Part shown: positions 45,291 through 54,633 of the stretch, piece after piece
How the letters are laid out: the number at the start of each line of letters is the position of its first letter
Position numbering within the stretch: position 1 is the stretch's first letter
NCBI GenBank assembly: GCA_014382445.1
Contig: JACNJS010000084.1
Span: forward strand, 102,157 to 166,156
From: Bacteroidota bacterium
GTDB taxonomy: Bacteria > Bacteroidota > Bacteroidia > Bacteroidales > F082
DNA length: 64,000 bases
Direction: 5' to 3'
Translations under genes and position numbers: made by a program
The notes under the pieces: generated by a model
What the model saw: only the letters and a program-made list of their open reading frames with translations
What the model was told of the DNA's origin: nothing
The model's database searches: none

Positions 45291-47069
45291 ATGAAAGTTA
45301 CCAGAACATTCGACCTTGTCGACAACTTGCTCGACGGTTTGCAACGCGATGATGCACTTGCGGTTAAAAGAAACGGGATGTGGGAAAAGTTCAGCACTAA
45401 AACTTACAAGGAATTTGTAGATAATTTTAGTTATGGCTTACTTGCACTTGGTTTTAAAAAAGGCGATAAAATCGTGAGCATCTCCAACAATCGCCCTGAA
45501 TGGAATTTTATCGACATGGGGATGACCCAGGTTGGTGCAGTTCATGTGCCAATATACCCTAATCAGGGGCCTGATGAATATGAACATATACTAACTCATT
45601 CTGATGCAAGAATGATAATTACTTCGTTTGCCGATTACTATGAAAAAGTTAAATTACCAGCAGAAAAAGCTCCAAATATCGAAAAGATATATTCGTTTGA
45701 TCCAATCGAAGGCGTTGCCTCATGGATGGAAATAATTGAGCTTGGTAAAGCAAATGCTGATAAACTTAAGGATGAATTAAAGAAAATACGTGATAGCATC
45801 AGCGAAGATGATATGATGTCGATCATTTATACATCAGGAACCACAGGATTGTCGAAAGGGGTGATGCTCAGCCACAAAAATTTCATGTCAAATGTAGATG
45901 GCTCAATAGGTGCCCTTACTGTAGGAGCCGACGGGAAATTTATCAGCTTTTTACCCCTTTGCCATGTGTTTGAACGAATGGTGAACTACCTCTTACAGTT
46001 GAGAGGATGCGCAGTATATTATGCCGAAAGCGTTACCACAATTGGCGATGACATTCGTGAAGCCAAACCTGATGGATTTGCTGCTGTACCAAGAGTAATT
46101 GAAAAGCTATATGACAAAATAACTCTAAAAGGGAAAGATCTTACAGGTATTAAAAAGGTGCTATTTTTCTGGGCACTCGATCTTGGCCTCCGATTTGAGC
46201 TGAACAACGCCAATGGTTGGTGGTACGGTGTACAACATAAAATTGCTGATAAACTTATTTTTAGCAAGTGGCGCGAAGCCCTTGGCGGCAATGTGGAGGT
46301 GATTGTGTCAGGTGGTGCTGCATTACAGGCAAGGTTGGCACGCGTTTTTAAAGCCGCAGGCATTCCAATACTCGAAGGCTATGGATTAACAGAAACATCC
46401 CCAGTTATTGCTGTTAGCCATTCTGAATATCCGCTTCTGAAGTTTGGTACTACAGGCCCGATATTAGACAATATTGAAGTTAAAATTGCAGAAGATGGTG
46501 AAATTTTAATGAAGGGCCCTAGTTTGATGCTGGGTTATTATAAAGACCAGGAAAAAACCGATGAAGCAATCGACAAAGATGGATGGTTCCACACCGGTGA
46601 TATTGGTGAGATACAAGAGCATAATATTCTTAAAATAACCGATAGAAAGAAAGAAATATTTAAACTTTCAACAGGCAAATATGTTGCTCCTCAAGTTGTT
46701 GAGAACAGGTTTAAAGAGTCGGCATTTATTGAGCAAATAATGGTAGTTGGTGATGGTGAAAAATATGCTGCCGCTATTATTTGTCCGGCATTTCAATTTT
46801 TACATGGCTGGTGTTTTAAACATAATATCAAATTTAAGGATAACGATGATTTGATACAAAACCCTGATGTTATTGAAAGGTTTCAAAGAGAAGTGGACAC
46901 AATTAACAAGGAACTAGGTCAGCATCGTCAGCTAAAAAAGTTTGAGCTGGTATGTCAGGAATGGACTCCGGAAACTGGTGAGCTGTCGCCTACATTAAAG
47001 GTGAAGCGCAAGTTTTTGAAAGAAAAATACAAAGCTAAACTCGACAAGCTTTACGAATATACCGGGTAA
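45291..47069 (+). CDS. Long-chain acyl-CoA synthetase (AMP-forming)
   Basis: It activates fatty acids with ATP and CoA. The 592 residues show the AMP-binding superfamily landmarks: SIIYTSGTTGLSKGVMLS as the P-loop near residue 180, GYGLTETSPV, and DGWFHTGDIGEI. The lysine region KITDRKKEIFKLSTGKYVAP lies in the hinge and C-terminal domain. It follows the hot-dog protein gene at 79 bases, and a tandem repeat separates it from the oxidoreductase gene. A closely similar enzyme is encoded at 54697-56481 on the other strand. Confidence 0.93.
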   Translation: MKVTRTFDLVDNLLDGLQRDDALAVKRNGMWEKFSTKTYKEFVDNFSYGLLALGFKKGDKIVSISNNRPEWNFIDMGMTQVGAVHVPIYPNQGPDEYEHILTHSDARMIITSFADYYEKVKLPAEKAPNIEKIYSFDPIEGVASWMEIIELGKANADKLKDELKKIRDSISEDDMMSIIYTSGTTGLSKGVMLSHKNFMSNVDGSIGALTVGADGKFISFLPLCHVFERMVNYLLQLRGCAVYYAESVTTIGDDIREAKPDGFAAVPRVIEKLYDKITLKGKDLTGIKKVLFFWALDLGLRFELNNANGWWYGVQHKIADKLIFSKWREALGGNVEVIVSGGAALQARLARVFKAAGIPILEGYGLTETSPVIAVSHSEYPLLKFGTTGPILDNIEVKIAEDGEILMKGPSLMLGYYKDQEKTDEAIDKDGWFHTGDIGEIQEHNILKITDRKKEIFKLSTGKYVAPQVVENRFKESAFIEQIMVVGDGEKYAAAIICPAFQFLHGWCFKHNIKFKDNDDLIQNPDVIERFQREVDTINKELGQHRQLKKFELVCQEWTPETGELSPTLKVKRKFLKEKYKAKLDKLYEYTG

Positions 47070-47116
47070 GGTAAGATTACCGGAATGAAGAGATATGTGA
47101 TTAGTGATTGATTCTA

Positions 47117-47164
47117 TTGTTACATGGCTCAACTGATCCATTATTACATGGCTCAACAGTTCAA
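47117..47164. repeat. Tandem pair of 24-bp repeats with TTACATGGCTCAAC core
   Basis: Copies at 47117-47140 and 47141-47164 share the core TTACATGGCTCAAC with a few differences. A degenerate third copy may follow. It lies in the gap between the acyl-CoA ligase and oxidoreductase genes. Confidence 0.8.
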
Positions 47165-47271
47165 TTGCTATATTGTTAAACTGTTTCGATGAGCAATCGT
47201 ACGATCGAATAACTAATATTACATCATTCTAAATATAAAATAACGTAGCGCGAAATTTAAAACCACCCCTC

Positions 47272-49338
47272 ATGATAAATCAAATCATTTTTTTAATAGT
47301 TCTTTTAATAACCCTTGGTGTATTTACCTTTTCGGTTTTAAGATATTTCAGGTTCTTTAAATTCACCAAAAAGAAGCCTATTGGAGATATATGCAGTAGA
47401 TTATGGCTGACTTTTAAAGTAGCAATTTTACAGAAGAAAATACTGCGCCGACCGGTGGTTGGTACTATGCATGCCCTTGTTTGGTGGGGATTTATACTAA
47501 TACTTTTTGGTAGTGTTGAGATGGTGATTGACGGCTTGTTTGGGACAGAACGAATTCTTAACTTCCTTGGTCCGGTATATAATTTTATTATAGCCGGAGG
47601 CGATATTTCGGCATTTATTATTGCCATTCTAATTATTGCTTTTCTTTTCAGAAGACTGTTCATGCATGTAACACGTTTTTACGGCCAAGAAATGAAACCT
47701 GTTTCAAAAATGGATGCCAATCTTGCTCTTACAATAATCTTCATTTTAATGATAAGCTTGCTGGGCATGAATACTTACTATGTACTGTGGTGTGATGCAA
47801 CCGGTGAAGCGGTACATGGAAGCTATCCTGTAAGCAATATAATTGCAGGCTTTTGTCATGAGATACCTTCCGACCAACTATGGTTGGGTTATCAAATAAA
47901 CTGGTGGACACACATTGTATGGATTTTCATATTTGCCAATATACTGCCCTATTCCAAGCATTTTCATGTTTTTATGTCGGTTCCAAATGTGTATATCAGT
48001 CGTTTAACTCCTTTGGGGTACGTTGATAATATGGAGTCAATTACAAAGGAAGTAAAGTTGATGATGGATCCAGTTGCTTCATTTGATGACGTTCCGGAAG
48101 AAGAAAGTGATCCCCATAGGTTTGGAGTTAAAGATGTTGATGATATAAATTGGATTAATTATTTCAACTCATTGGCTTGTACCGAATGCGGTAGATGTAC
48201 ATCAGTTTGCCCGGCAAACATAACAGGAAAGCTGCTTTCTCCACGTAAAATAATGATGGATACTCGTGCCAGAATGAAAGAAAAAGGTCCTGGTTTGGTA
48301 AAGTACGGAAGTAATTTTGATGACACAAAAGCTCTAATAGGAACTTACATAACCGAAGAGGAACTATGGGCATGTACACAATGTAATGCCTGTGCCGAGG
48401 AATGCCCGGTTAATATTAATCAGCCATCACTGATTCTCGACATGCGCCGTTATCTTGTTATGGAAGAATCAAAAGCGCCGAGTGGATTAAATACTGTATT
48501 CTCAAATATTGAAAATAATAGTGCACCGTGGCAGTTTTCACCTGAGGACAGAATGTTATGGGCAGAAGGGCTTGATGTTCCTCTTATGTCTAGCGGTAAA
48601 AATCCTGAATATCTTTTCTGGGTTGGATCGGCGGGGGCGTTTGATGATAGATATAAGAAAGTAACACGTGAGTTTATTAAAATTCTCAACCATCTGAAAG
48701 TTGATTATGCAGTTCTCGGAGTTGAAGAAACTGATAGTGGTGATATAGCACGACGTGCTGGCAATGAAATGCTTTACCAGATGCAGGCGATGATGAATAT
48801 TGAAATATTAACCGGTTACGAAGTGAAAAAGATAATCACCTGCGATCCTCATGATTTCAACACCATTAAAAATGAATATCCAGATTTTGGCGGAAATTAT
48901 AATGTAATTCATCATACTCAATTTCTGCAACAGCAAATATCCATTGGTAAGTTAAAAATTGATAGCGAAAAATTTGCCGACAAAAAAATTACTTTCCACG
49001 ATCCTTGTTATCTGGGTAGAGCAAATAATGACTATGATTCTCCGCGAGCCATATTAAAATCAATACCATCTGTTAATATTGAAATGGAGCGTAACAAAAG
49101 TTTCGCACTGTGCTGCGGTGCCGGTGGCGGACAAATGTTTAAGGAAGCAGAAAAAGGTGATAAAGAAGTTTTTATTGAAAGAACCGAAGAAGCACTGAAA
49201 ACTGGTTGTGATATTATTGCAACAGCATGCCCGTTTTGTATGGTTATGATGACCGACGGCCTTAAATACAAAAACAAGGAGGAAGAAATTAAGAATTACG
49301 ATATTGCTGAACTGGTTAGTGTTAGTTTGGGGTTATAA
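47272..49338 (+). CDS. fadF: Membrane-bound Fe-S oxidoreductase, FadF-type (CCG and 4Fe-4S domains)
   Basis: The 688 residues comprise an N-terminal membrane domain of about five helices, a pair of 4Fe-4S motifs (C303-C313 in CTECGRCTSVCP; C368-C378 in CTQCNACAEECP), and a heterodisulfide-reductase-type domain with CCG motifs (CCGAGGGQMF at C614/C615 and CPFCMVMMTDG). This matches the FadF family. FadF sits in beta-oxidation clusters of Gram-positive bacteria, where it is believed to pass electrons from ETF to quinone in place of ETF:quinone oxidoreductase. Its position at the end of this acyl-CoA oxidation cluster supports that role. The electron acceptor is inferred. Confidence 0.85.
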   Translation: MINQIIFLIVLLITLGVFTFSVLRYFRFFKFTKKKPIGDICSRLWLTFKVAILQKKILRRPVVGTMHALVWWGFILILFGSVEMVIDGLFGTERILNFLGPVYNFIIAGGDISAFIIAILIIAFLFRRLFMHVTRFYGQEMKPVSKMDANLALTIIFILMISLLGMNTYYVLWCDATGEAVHGSYPVSNIIAGFCHEIPSDQLWLGYQINWWTHIVWIFIFANILPYSKHFHVFMSVPNVYISRLTPLGYVDNMESITKEVKLMMDPVASFDDVPEEESDPHRFGVKDVDDINWINYFNSLACTECGRCTSVCPANITGKLLSPRKIMMDTRARMKEKGPGLVKYGSNFDDTKALIGTYITEEELWACTQCNACAEECPVNINQPSLILDMRRYLVMEESKAPSGLNTVFSNIENNSAPWQFSPEDRMLWAEGLDVPLMSSGKNPEYLFWVGSAGAFDDRYKKVTREFIKILNHLKVDYAVLGVEETDSGDIARRAGNEMLYQMQAMMNIEILTGYEVKKIITCDPHDFNTIKNEYPDFGGNYNVIHHTQFLQQQISIGKLKIDSEKFADKKITFHDPCYLGRANNDYDSPRAILKSIPSVNIEMERNKSFALCCGAGGGQMFKEAEKGDKEVFIERTEEALKTGCDIIATACPFCMVMMTDGLKYKNKEEEIKNYDIAELVSVSLGL

Positions 49339-49386
49339 AAAATGTTTTATTAACCGATTGAGTCCACTCCGAAAAATCAAACAGGA

Positions 49387-49466
49387 CGTCATTGCAAGGG
49401 CGAAACCCGAAGCAATCTGTTGATTTTTATTATCGAAAGATTGCTTCGCTTCACTCGCAATGACGA
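49387..49466. repeat. REP-like palindrome (CGTCATTGC / GCAATGACG ends)
   Basis: CGTCATTGCAAGGGCGAAAC (from 49387) and the stretch up to AGCAATCT near 49418 face AGATTGCTTCGCTTCACTCG with CAATGACG (49439-49466). This is a scattered repeat type. It sits in the gap between the fadF-type and RdhA-like genes. Confidence 0.85.
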
Positions 49467-49595
49467 TATATCACTTTTCGTAGTGTGCAACAAAATCAAG
49501 CGCACTTCATGCCAATGGCAAACAAGTGCATTACGTTTGAAACAACAAACGCGTGTAGTATAATCAACTAAATTTGTAATGGATAAACTGTGCTT

Positions 49596-50966
49596 ATGAA
49601 TATTACAAATTTCATTATAATCGAACTACTTTTGATTATTTCAGCCATAGTCATTTTTGCTTTTTTTACCTATGCAGCTATTATCTCATTCATTGAAAAA
49701 GAAAAAAAAGCAGCTTTAATTTTTTTTATGATTGGAGTACTTGCCTCCATGTCTTATCTTTATACAGGTTTTTTTGATTTCAAGTATCAGTTTTTAGTAT
49801 CGATTATTTTGTTGTCGTTGATAATAGGTCTATTGCTGATTTATTTTATTCCAATCCGTTTTACTGCAAATATAAGTGATGTGTTCCCAAAGGATAGAAT
49901 TGATGAAAGAAACACAATATTCTCCAGAAATGAGTTACACCTAGGTTCTGAAAATTTTAATTATTACTACCAAAAAAACCCCGACAAACTTAAAATTGAT
50001 GATGCTATAAAAAATAACCCCGGAGTTCTTTCACCTGAGTCACGTAACTACGATCCTGCAATGTTTTCATCTGCCGATGCAAGCTTTGAAACTGTTGCTA
50101 TCTTTAAAAACAAAGTTGACGGTAAAGTTTCTTCTCAAAAAATTAACTTAAACCCAGAGAAGATCTCAACATACATTAAAAACTGGGCAAAAAAACTTGG
50201 CGCACTAAATGTCGGAATTACGGAACTTAAAGATTATCATAGCTATAGCTATCGCGGAAGGGGTGAAAACTACGGCAACAAAGTGGTGCTTGACCATAAA
50301 TTTGCCATTGCTTTTACTGTTGAAATGGACTATGATGCAGTAAAATCAGGTCCTTATGGTCCTGCAGTAATGGAGTCGGCACAGCAATATCTGGCTTCCG
50401 GTGTTATTGCCATTCAAATTGCAAAATTTATCCGCCAGATTGGGTTTCCGGCAAGGGCACATATTGATGGTAATTATGAAGTAGTTTGTCCGCTCGTTGC
50501 AAAGGATGCCGGACTTGGAGAAATTGGCAGAATGGGATTGCTTATGACACCAAAACTTGGACCAAGAGTACGTATCGCTGTTGTAACTACCGACCTGCCA
50601 TTAATTATTGATACTAGAAAATTTGACCCAACAGTAATCGATTTCTGTAATAATTGCAGTAAGTGTGCCGTAGTTTGTCCGTCAAACGCTATTTCTTTTG
50701 ATGAAAGAAAAAGCATAAATGATGTTAAACGTTGGCAAATAAATCAGGATTCCTGTTATAGTTTCTGGACATTATCAGGAACAGATTGTGCCAGATGCCT
50801 GAGTGTTTGTCCATATTCACATCCAGATAACTTACTACATAACATAGTAAGATTCGGAATAATAAACTCTGGCAATTTTAGCAGGCTTACACTATTTCTT
50901 GATGATATAATTTACGGTAAAAAACCGGCTGCAAAATCCGTACCTGACTGGATGAAAGTGAGCTAA
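49596..50966 (+). CDS. Membrane-anchored protein with reductive-dehalogenase-like catalytic domain
   Basis: The protein has about 456 residues: two or three N-terminal hydrophobic helices (to about residue 90) and a soluble domain of about 360. The latter contains LVAKDAGLGEIGRMGLLMTP and LGPRVRIAVV, which mark the cobalamin domain of RdhA and QueG relatives. Two Fe-S motifs follow: C351, C354, C357, C361 in CNNCSKCAVVCP; and C387, C398, C401, C405 in CYSFWTLSGTDCARCLSVCP. The second resembles RdhA (C-FW-NGTDC-C-VCP). Unlike classical RdhA, there is no Tat signal and the anchor is built in. The ATG at 49596 is preferred to a GTG at 49590. The substrate is unknown: a dehalogenase, another B12-dependent reductase, or a redox role in fatty-acid metabolism are possible. 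Confidence 0.7.
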   Translation: MNITNFIIIELLLIISAIVIFAFFTYAAIISFIEKEKKAALIFFMIGVLASMSYLYTGFFDFKYQFLVSIILLSLIIGLLLIYFIPIRFTANISDVFPKDRIDERNTIFSRNELHLGSENFNYYYQKNPDKLKIDDAIKNNPGVLSPESRNYDPAMFSSADASFETVAIFKNKVDGKVSSQKINLNPEKISTYIKNWAKKLGALNVGITELKDYHSYSYRGRGENYGNKVVLDHKFAIAFTVEMDYDAVKSGPYGPAVMESAQQYLASGVIAIQIAKFIRQIGFPARAHIDGNYEVVCPLVAKDAGLGEIGRMGLLMTPKLGPRVRIAVVTTDLPLIIDTRKFDPTVIDFCNNCSKCAVVCPSNAISFDERKSINDVKRWQINQDSCYSFWTLSGTDCARCLSVCPYSHPDNLLHNIVRFGIINSGNFSRLTLFLDDIIYGKKPAAKSVPDWMKVS

Positions 50967-51040
50967 ACCCTTAATATTGAGCAGTATTGACCCGTATGAT
51001 AATTACAACAAGTGATAAATTGCACACATCATTGATAACC

Positions 51041-51108
51041 AGATTGCTTCTTCCTCGTACCTCGTCATCGCAATGACGTCACTGCGAGGAAGAATGACAA
51101 AGCAGTCT
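51041..51108. repeat. REP-like palindrome (AGATTGCTT / AAAGCAGTCT ends)
   Basis: AGATTGCTTCTTCCTCG at the left is complementary to CGAGGAAGAATGACAAAGCA with GTCT at the right, with a bulge. The middle holds GCAATGACGTCACTGC. Same general family as the copy at 49387-49466. Confidence 0.75.
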
Positions 51109-51143
51109 CCTCAATAGTTGATACTTGACTTGACAATAGTTCC

Positions 51144-51509
51144 CTAATGCGGTGCTGCATCCTTTTTGCAGCAAGCCGGAAGCGCATTATACGCTTTTAG
51201 TTCCGCCTGCATTTCATCAGCATCATAACCAATTTTCGTAACAGCTTTTTTAAGGTTTTCCTTCGTGTTTTTATCCTTTTTGTATTTGATGGTCAACACC
51301 TTGGTTTCGTTATTCAGCTCAACCGACTTAACACCTTTTTCAAATGCCATATCGTGCTCCAGCCTTTCTTTGCACATTCCGCAAACCGCTGATGTTTGGA
51401 TTTCGACAGTTTCAAGGTTATTTTCATTTTTTTTCTTTTTGTCCTGTGCCTGCAGTCCAACTGCTGCAAACATGATTATCATTGCTGATAGAATTAGTTT
51501 TGTTTTCAT
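51144..51509 (-). CDS. Exported heavy-metal-associated (HMA) domain protein
   Basis: The 121 residues have a signal peptide (MKTKLILSAMIIMFAAVGLQ, cleavage near AQ), a short lysine-rich linker (KKKKNENN), and an HMA fold at about 33-100. The metal pair C43/C46 is in SAVCGMCKERL. A short tail with PACCKKDAAPH adds another cysteine pair and a histidine. It should bind a soft metal such as copper, zinc or mercury in the periplasm. The gene lies 149 bases downstream of a TonB-dependent receptor gene on the same strand. With the HYC_CC_PP protein encoded upstream, the group looks like a metal-uptake or metal-handling operon. Confidence 0.82.
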   Translation of the reverse strand: MKTKLILSAMIIMFAAVGLQAQDKKKKNENNLETVEIQTSAVCGMCKERLEHDMAFEKGVKSVELNNETKVLTIKYKKDKNTKENLKKAVTKIGYDADEMQAELKAYNALPACCKKDAAPH

Positions 51510-51658
51510 ATGATACTATTTTTAGTTTACAGTTTATTAATATCCATGCGCTCGTTTCATGCCAGAGTCAGCCAAGTGTAACAAGTGCATTATCAATTCG
51601 CATTTGAAATGCTAATGTGTTTCAAACGCGTTACAAACGCGCTTGATTAAGTTAAGAT

Positions 51659-53881
51659 TTATTTTTTTTGTTCAATTTTAAATCTAAATCCTGCATAAAT
51701 TTTAATGCCGGTAATTGGCCCCCATACTATTGAAGAGTCAAAATATTCTCCGAACGGATCATCCGAAGCAATTATTGGATCTGTTTGCCGGAAATTTCCT
51801 AAGTTTTCACCACCAATATATACTTCAAACCTTTTTAAATACCTCGTTACTTGAGCATTAATCAATGCATAGTCAGGTGAATAGGCAGGCTGCCTATACT
51901 CTTCGGGGTTGTATCCCGTATAAGGCAACCGTTGATTACCAACTCCTTGAATATTCAAATCAAATTGCCATGTTTTTAATCTGGTTTGATACGAAAGAGC
52001 AAGTAATCCTTTATACTTATTAACCAATGGTTTCTCTATCAACTCATCGTTAATAGTTGTTTTAACATCATTATATCTGAAAGCCAGTGTAACATCAAAA
52101 TTCTTAAAAAGCTCGTAGTTCGACTCAATTTGAAAACTATTTGAGAATGATTTTCCATTTAGATTATACAGATAAATTGTACCAGGATCATTTTCACTGT
52201 CGATAATTATTTGGTTTTCAAACAGAGTACGGAAATAATCCGCAGTTATGCTTAGCTCTCTTGAGCCAATATCAACGTAGGTTGTATAACTAAGACCATA
52301 ATTCCACGATGATTCGATTTGCATATCTTCTTTAACGATTAACCTTCTAGAAGTAGCCAGTAATGACGTGTTTTCGGCAATAACATTTGGTGAGCGATAA
52401 CCTTTTCCTGCGCTTGCGCGGATAACATTATGCTCATTTAAGTTATATTTAACATGAATACGTGGTGTAACCAACACACCAAACAAATTATGCGCATCAA
52501 CGCGAAGCCCTGCAATAACATTCAGGTTTTTTTTGTTTGAATAACTATACTGAATAAAACCACCAGGAACTTTCTCGGTGCGGTTAAAAATACTGTCGTT
52601 CAAAGCTTCGTTATATTTATCAAAATTATAACTAAGCCCGGTTGTAAACTGGTGGCGCGTGTCAGTAATCCACGATTGAAACATCAGGTTGCTATAGTAC
52701 GACACCTGTTTCGCATCGTAGGTAGTTAACCCAAAATACGAATTTTGCTCATGTACAATCAGCTGATTCTGAAATCCAAAGCTGGTTTCTGCGCGGTGCT
52801 CAAAAACATAACCTAATTTAAAAGATCCTTCGTACCTGTCAGTATTAACACCAATACCATAACCATTTTCAATGTTATGTTCTTTGTCAGGATCAAAAGT
52901 CATTTGTCCGCCCTGCCTGTCTTCCTTCAGATATTTAAATCCAAGTCTCACATGAAATTGGCGATTAATATATCCCCATCGATTATACAGGTTTAACTGA
53001 CTTACAAGGGGTTGATCAAGAAAAGAATCACCATTCAGGTCATGTTTTACATTCATGTTTTCAGCATGTACCAATATGGCCGTGCTCAACTTATCGGATA
53101 ATTGAAACCGTGTATTTAAGTTTCCTTCAATTTTTCCTTTTTGATTTCCATAACCATTAAGAAAAAACTTTTCACCTTCATCTGTTTTTTTGTACTCAAT
53201 GTTTATTTGTCCGGTCATCGACTCATAACCATTTATTACAGAAGAGGTACCCTTTGAAACCTGAATCGATTCCATCCAGCTGCCGGGAATATAACCCAGC
53301 CCCCACGGAGTGGCAAGGCCACGCATATTGGGAATATTTTCGGTTAGCAGCTGAGTGTATATTCCTGCCAGTCCCAGCATTTGTATTTGTTTTGCGCCGG
53401 TAACAGCATCGCTGTAGCTTACGTCAATGGTGGCACTGTTTTCAAAGCTTTCTGACAAGTTACAACATGCAGCTTTTTGTAGTTCTTTTTCGTTAATATT
53501 AACAACCGACCGGGTTTGTGTTCTTGAGATAGCACTACCTTTTTGCCTCTCTACTATTTCAACTTCACCCAGGTTTTTCACTTCAGTTAATGCAATATGA
53601 ACATGATCAAACCCTGTTTCTTCTAAATTAATTGTGTCGGTTTGATAGCTAACAAAGCTAACAACTAACACCTTGGGCAATTGAGGATTCAGGTCAATAT
53701 GAAAATGTCCATCAGCAGAGGTAACGGTACCGTTTTGGGAGTTTAACTGAACAACTGTAGCACCGATAAGAGGAATTTCTTTGCCATTTGCAACTTCAAA
53801 AACCCCTCCCGTAGCTGGTTGCGCAACAACATAATATCCCTGAAAGAATAGAATTGCTGCAATTATTATATATTTTTTCAT
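51659..53881 (-). CDS. TonB-dependent outer-membrane receptor, probably metal-related
   Basis: The 740 residues contain a signal peptide (MKKYIIIAAILFFQGYYVVA), a carboxypeptidase-regulatory-like domain at about 22-105, a plug domain at about 115-240 and a 22-strand barrel ending in GFRFKIEQKK. Its plug holds the cysteine pair AACCNLSESF, unusual in TonB plugs and possibly redox- or metal-related. The carboxypeptidase-like domain is a common Bacteroidota addition to such receptors. The gene is flanked by those for the HYC_CC_PP protein and the HMA protein, so a metal or metallophore substrate is likely, but no substrate is proven by sequence. Confidence 0.88.
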   Translation of the reverse strand: MKKYIIIAAILFFQGYYVVAQPATGGVFEVANGKEIPLIGATVVQLNSQNGTVTSADGHFHIDLNPQLPKVLVVSFVSYQTDTINLEETGFDHVHIALTEVKNLGEVEIVERQKGSAISRTQTRSVVNINEKELQKAACCNLSESFENSATIDVSYSDAVTGAKQIQMLGLAGIYTQLLTENIPNMRGLATPWGLGYIPGSWMESIQVSKGTSSVINGYESMTGQINIEYKKTDEGEKFFLNGYGNQKGKIEGNLNTRFQLSDKLSTAILVHAENMNVKHDLNGDSFLDQPLVSQLNLYNRWGYINRQFHVRLGFKYLKEDRQGGQMTFDPDKEHNIENGYGIGVNTDRYEGSFKLGYVFEHRAETSFGFQNQLIVHEQNSYFGLTTYDAKQVSYYSNLMFQSWITDTRHQFTTGLSYNFDKYNEALNDSIFNRTEKVPGGFIQYSYSNKKNLNVIAGLRVDAHNLFGVLVTPRIHVKYNLNEHNVIRASAGKGYRSPNVIAENTSLLATSRRLIVKEDMQIESSWNYGLSYTTYVDIGSRELSITADYFRTLFENQIIIDSENDPGTIYLYNLNGKSFSNSFQIESNYELFKNFDVTLAFRYNDVKTTINDELIEKPLVNKYKGLLALSYQTRLKTWQFDLNIQGVGNQRLPYTGYNPEEYRQPAYSPDYALINAQVTRYLKRFEVYIGGENLGNFRQTDPIIASDDPFGEYFDSSIVWGPITGIKIYAGFRFKIEQKK

Positions 53882-53960
53882 GATAAATTTCTTAATGAGA
53901 ATATGTAAAATCTGAAAGGTTAAGTTTGCGATTTACACGGCTTATTTCGGAAAAACATTC

Positions 53961-54061
53961 TGTCATGTCGACCGTAGGGAGACATCTCCCAGGCAAGTGG
54001 TTAGTGCTTAGGAGATGTTTCGTCGCAATCCGCCTGAGGCGGAAAGCTTCCCTACATGACA
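53961..54061. repeat. Inverted-repeat element with nested palindromes (REP-like)
   Basis: The ends TGTCATGT (53961) and ACATGACA (to 54061) match, with GTAGGGAG facing CTTCCCTAC in the arms. Inside, GAGACATCTCC faces GGAGATGTTTC, and CCGCCTGAGGCGG (54030-54042) is a perfect small palindrome. It is non-coding despite a small open frame across it. It lies between the HYC_CC_PP and TonB-receptor genes. Confidence 0.8.
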
Positions 54062-54093
54062 AAAACTCAAAAATAGTCTGAGACAACCTTCCC

Positions 54094-54552
54094 TTATGCA
54101 ATTGTGTCAGGGTCGGTTTTTAATTGATGAAATAGCAAAACAATATTTTTTCCTGATTTAGGGGGTGGTAAACTATATAAAGAAACAGGTTCTTCATAGT
54201 ATTTCTCATGTTCAATATTCAGAAGAGCAAGTAAAGTTATAATTGTGTGACTGTTAAAGCAAATGTCTTCCTGAGGAACAGAGGGGAGATTAAAAAAATC
54301 TGTTACCTTAAAAAAATGCTTGACATCGCTACAGCAATTATCAGATTTTGATGTATTTAAACAAATATTAGATGTGCAGGAACAGGAAGGTACATCAGAG
54401 TTATGCTCACAAGTGATCTGCGATGCAATTAAACTTTGTTTTTGTATTTCTGTATCTGAACAATAATGGGTATACAACGTAAATCCGGAAGTAGCGGTTA
54501 AAAATAATACTACAGCAAAAAAGATTGCCAAATATGTTATTACAGTCTTCAA
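54094..54552 (-). CDS. HYC_CC_PP family protein, membrane-anchored
   Basis: The 152 residues have an N-terminal hydrophobic segment (TYLAIFFAVVLFLTATSGF) that anchors or exports the protein. The motifs that give the family its name follow: HYC in LYTHYCSDTE, CC in SDNCCSDVKHFF, and PP in YSLPPPKSG. Cysteine-rich pieces (CSCTSNICL) suggest metal binding or a disulfide role. Family members are commonly encoded before TonB receptors in metal-handling sets, as here. The start is TTG at 54552, since an upstream TGA closes the frame and no ATG is available. The function is unknown. Confidence 0.8.
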   Translation of the reverse strand: MKTVITYLAIFFAVVLFLTATSGFTLYTHYCSDTEIQKQSLIASQITCEHNSDVPSCSCTSNICLNTSKSDNCCSDVKHFFKVTDFFNLPSVPQEDICFNSHTIITLLALLNIEHEKYYEEPVSLYSLPPPKSGKNIVLLFHQLKTDPDTIA

Positions 54553-54633
54553 ATTAATCGCGAATATTCATAGTAACTAATGTGCAAATTTAAGGAGGTT
54601 TTTTAGTAGCGTTGTTAATCAGATGTTAAAAAT

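Noticed and set aside
53892..54101. Open frame of 69 codons on the minus strand across the inverted-repeat element
   Set aside because: It is made of the nested-palindrome repeat and has no family resemblance.
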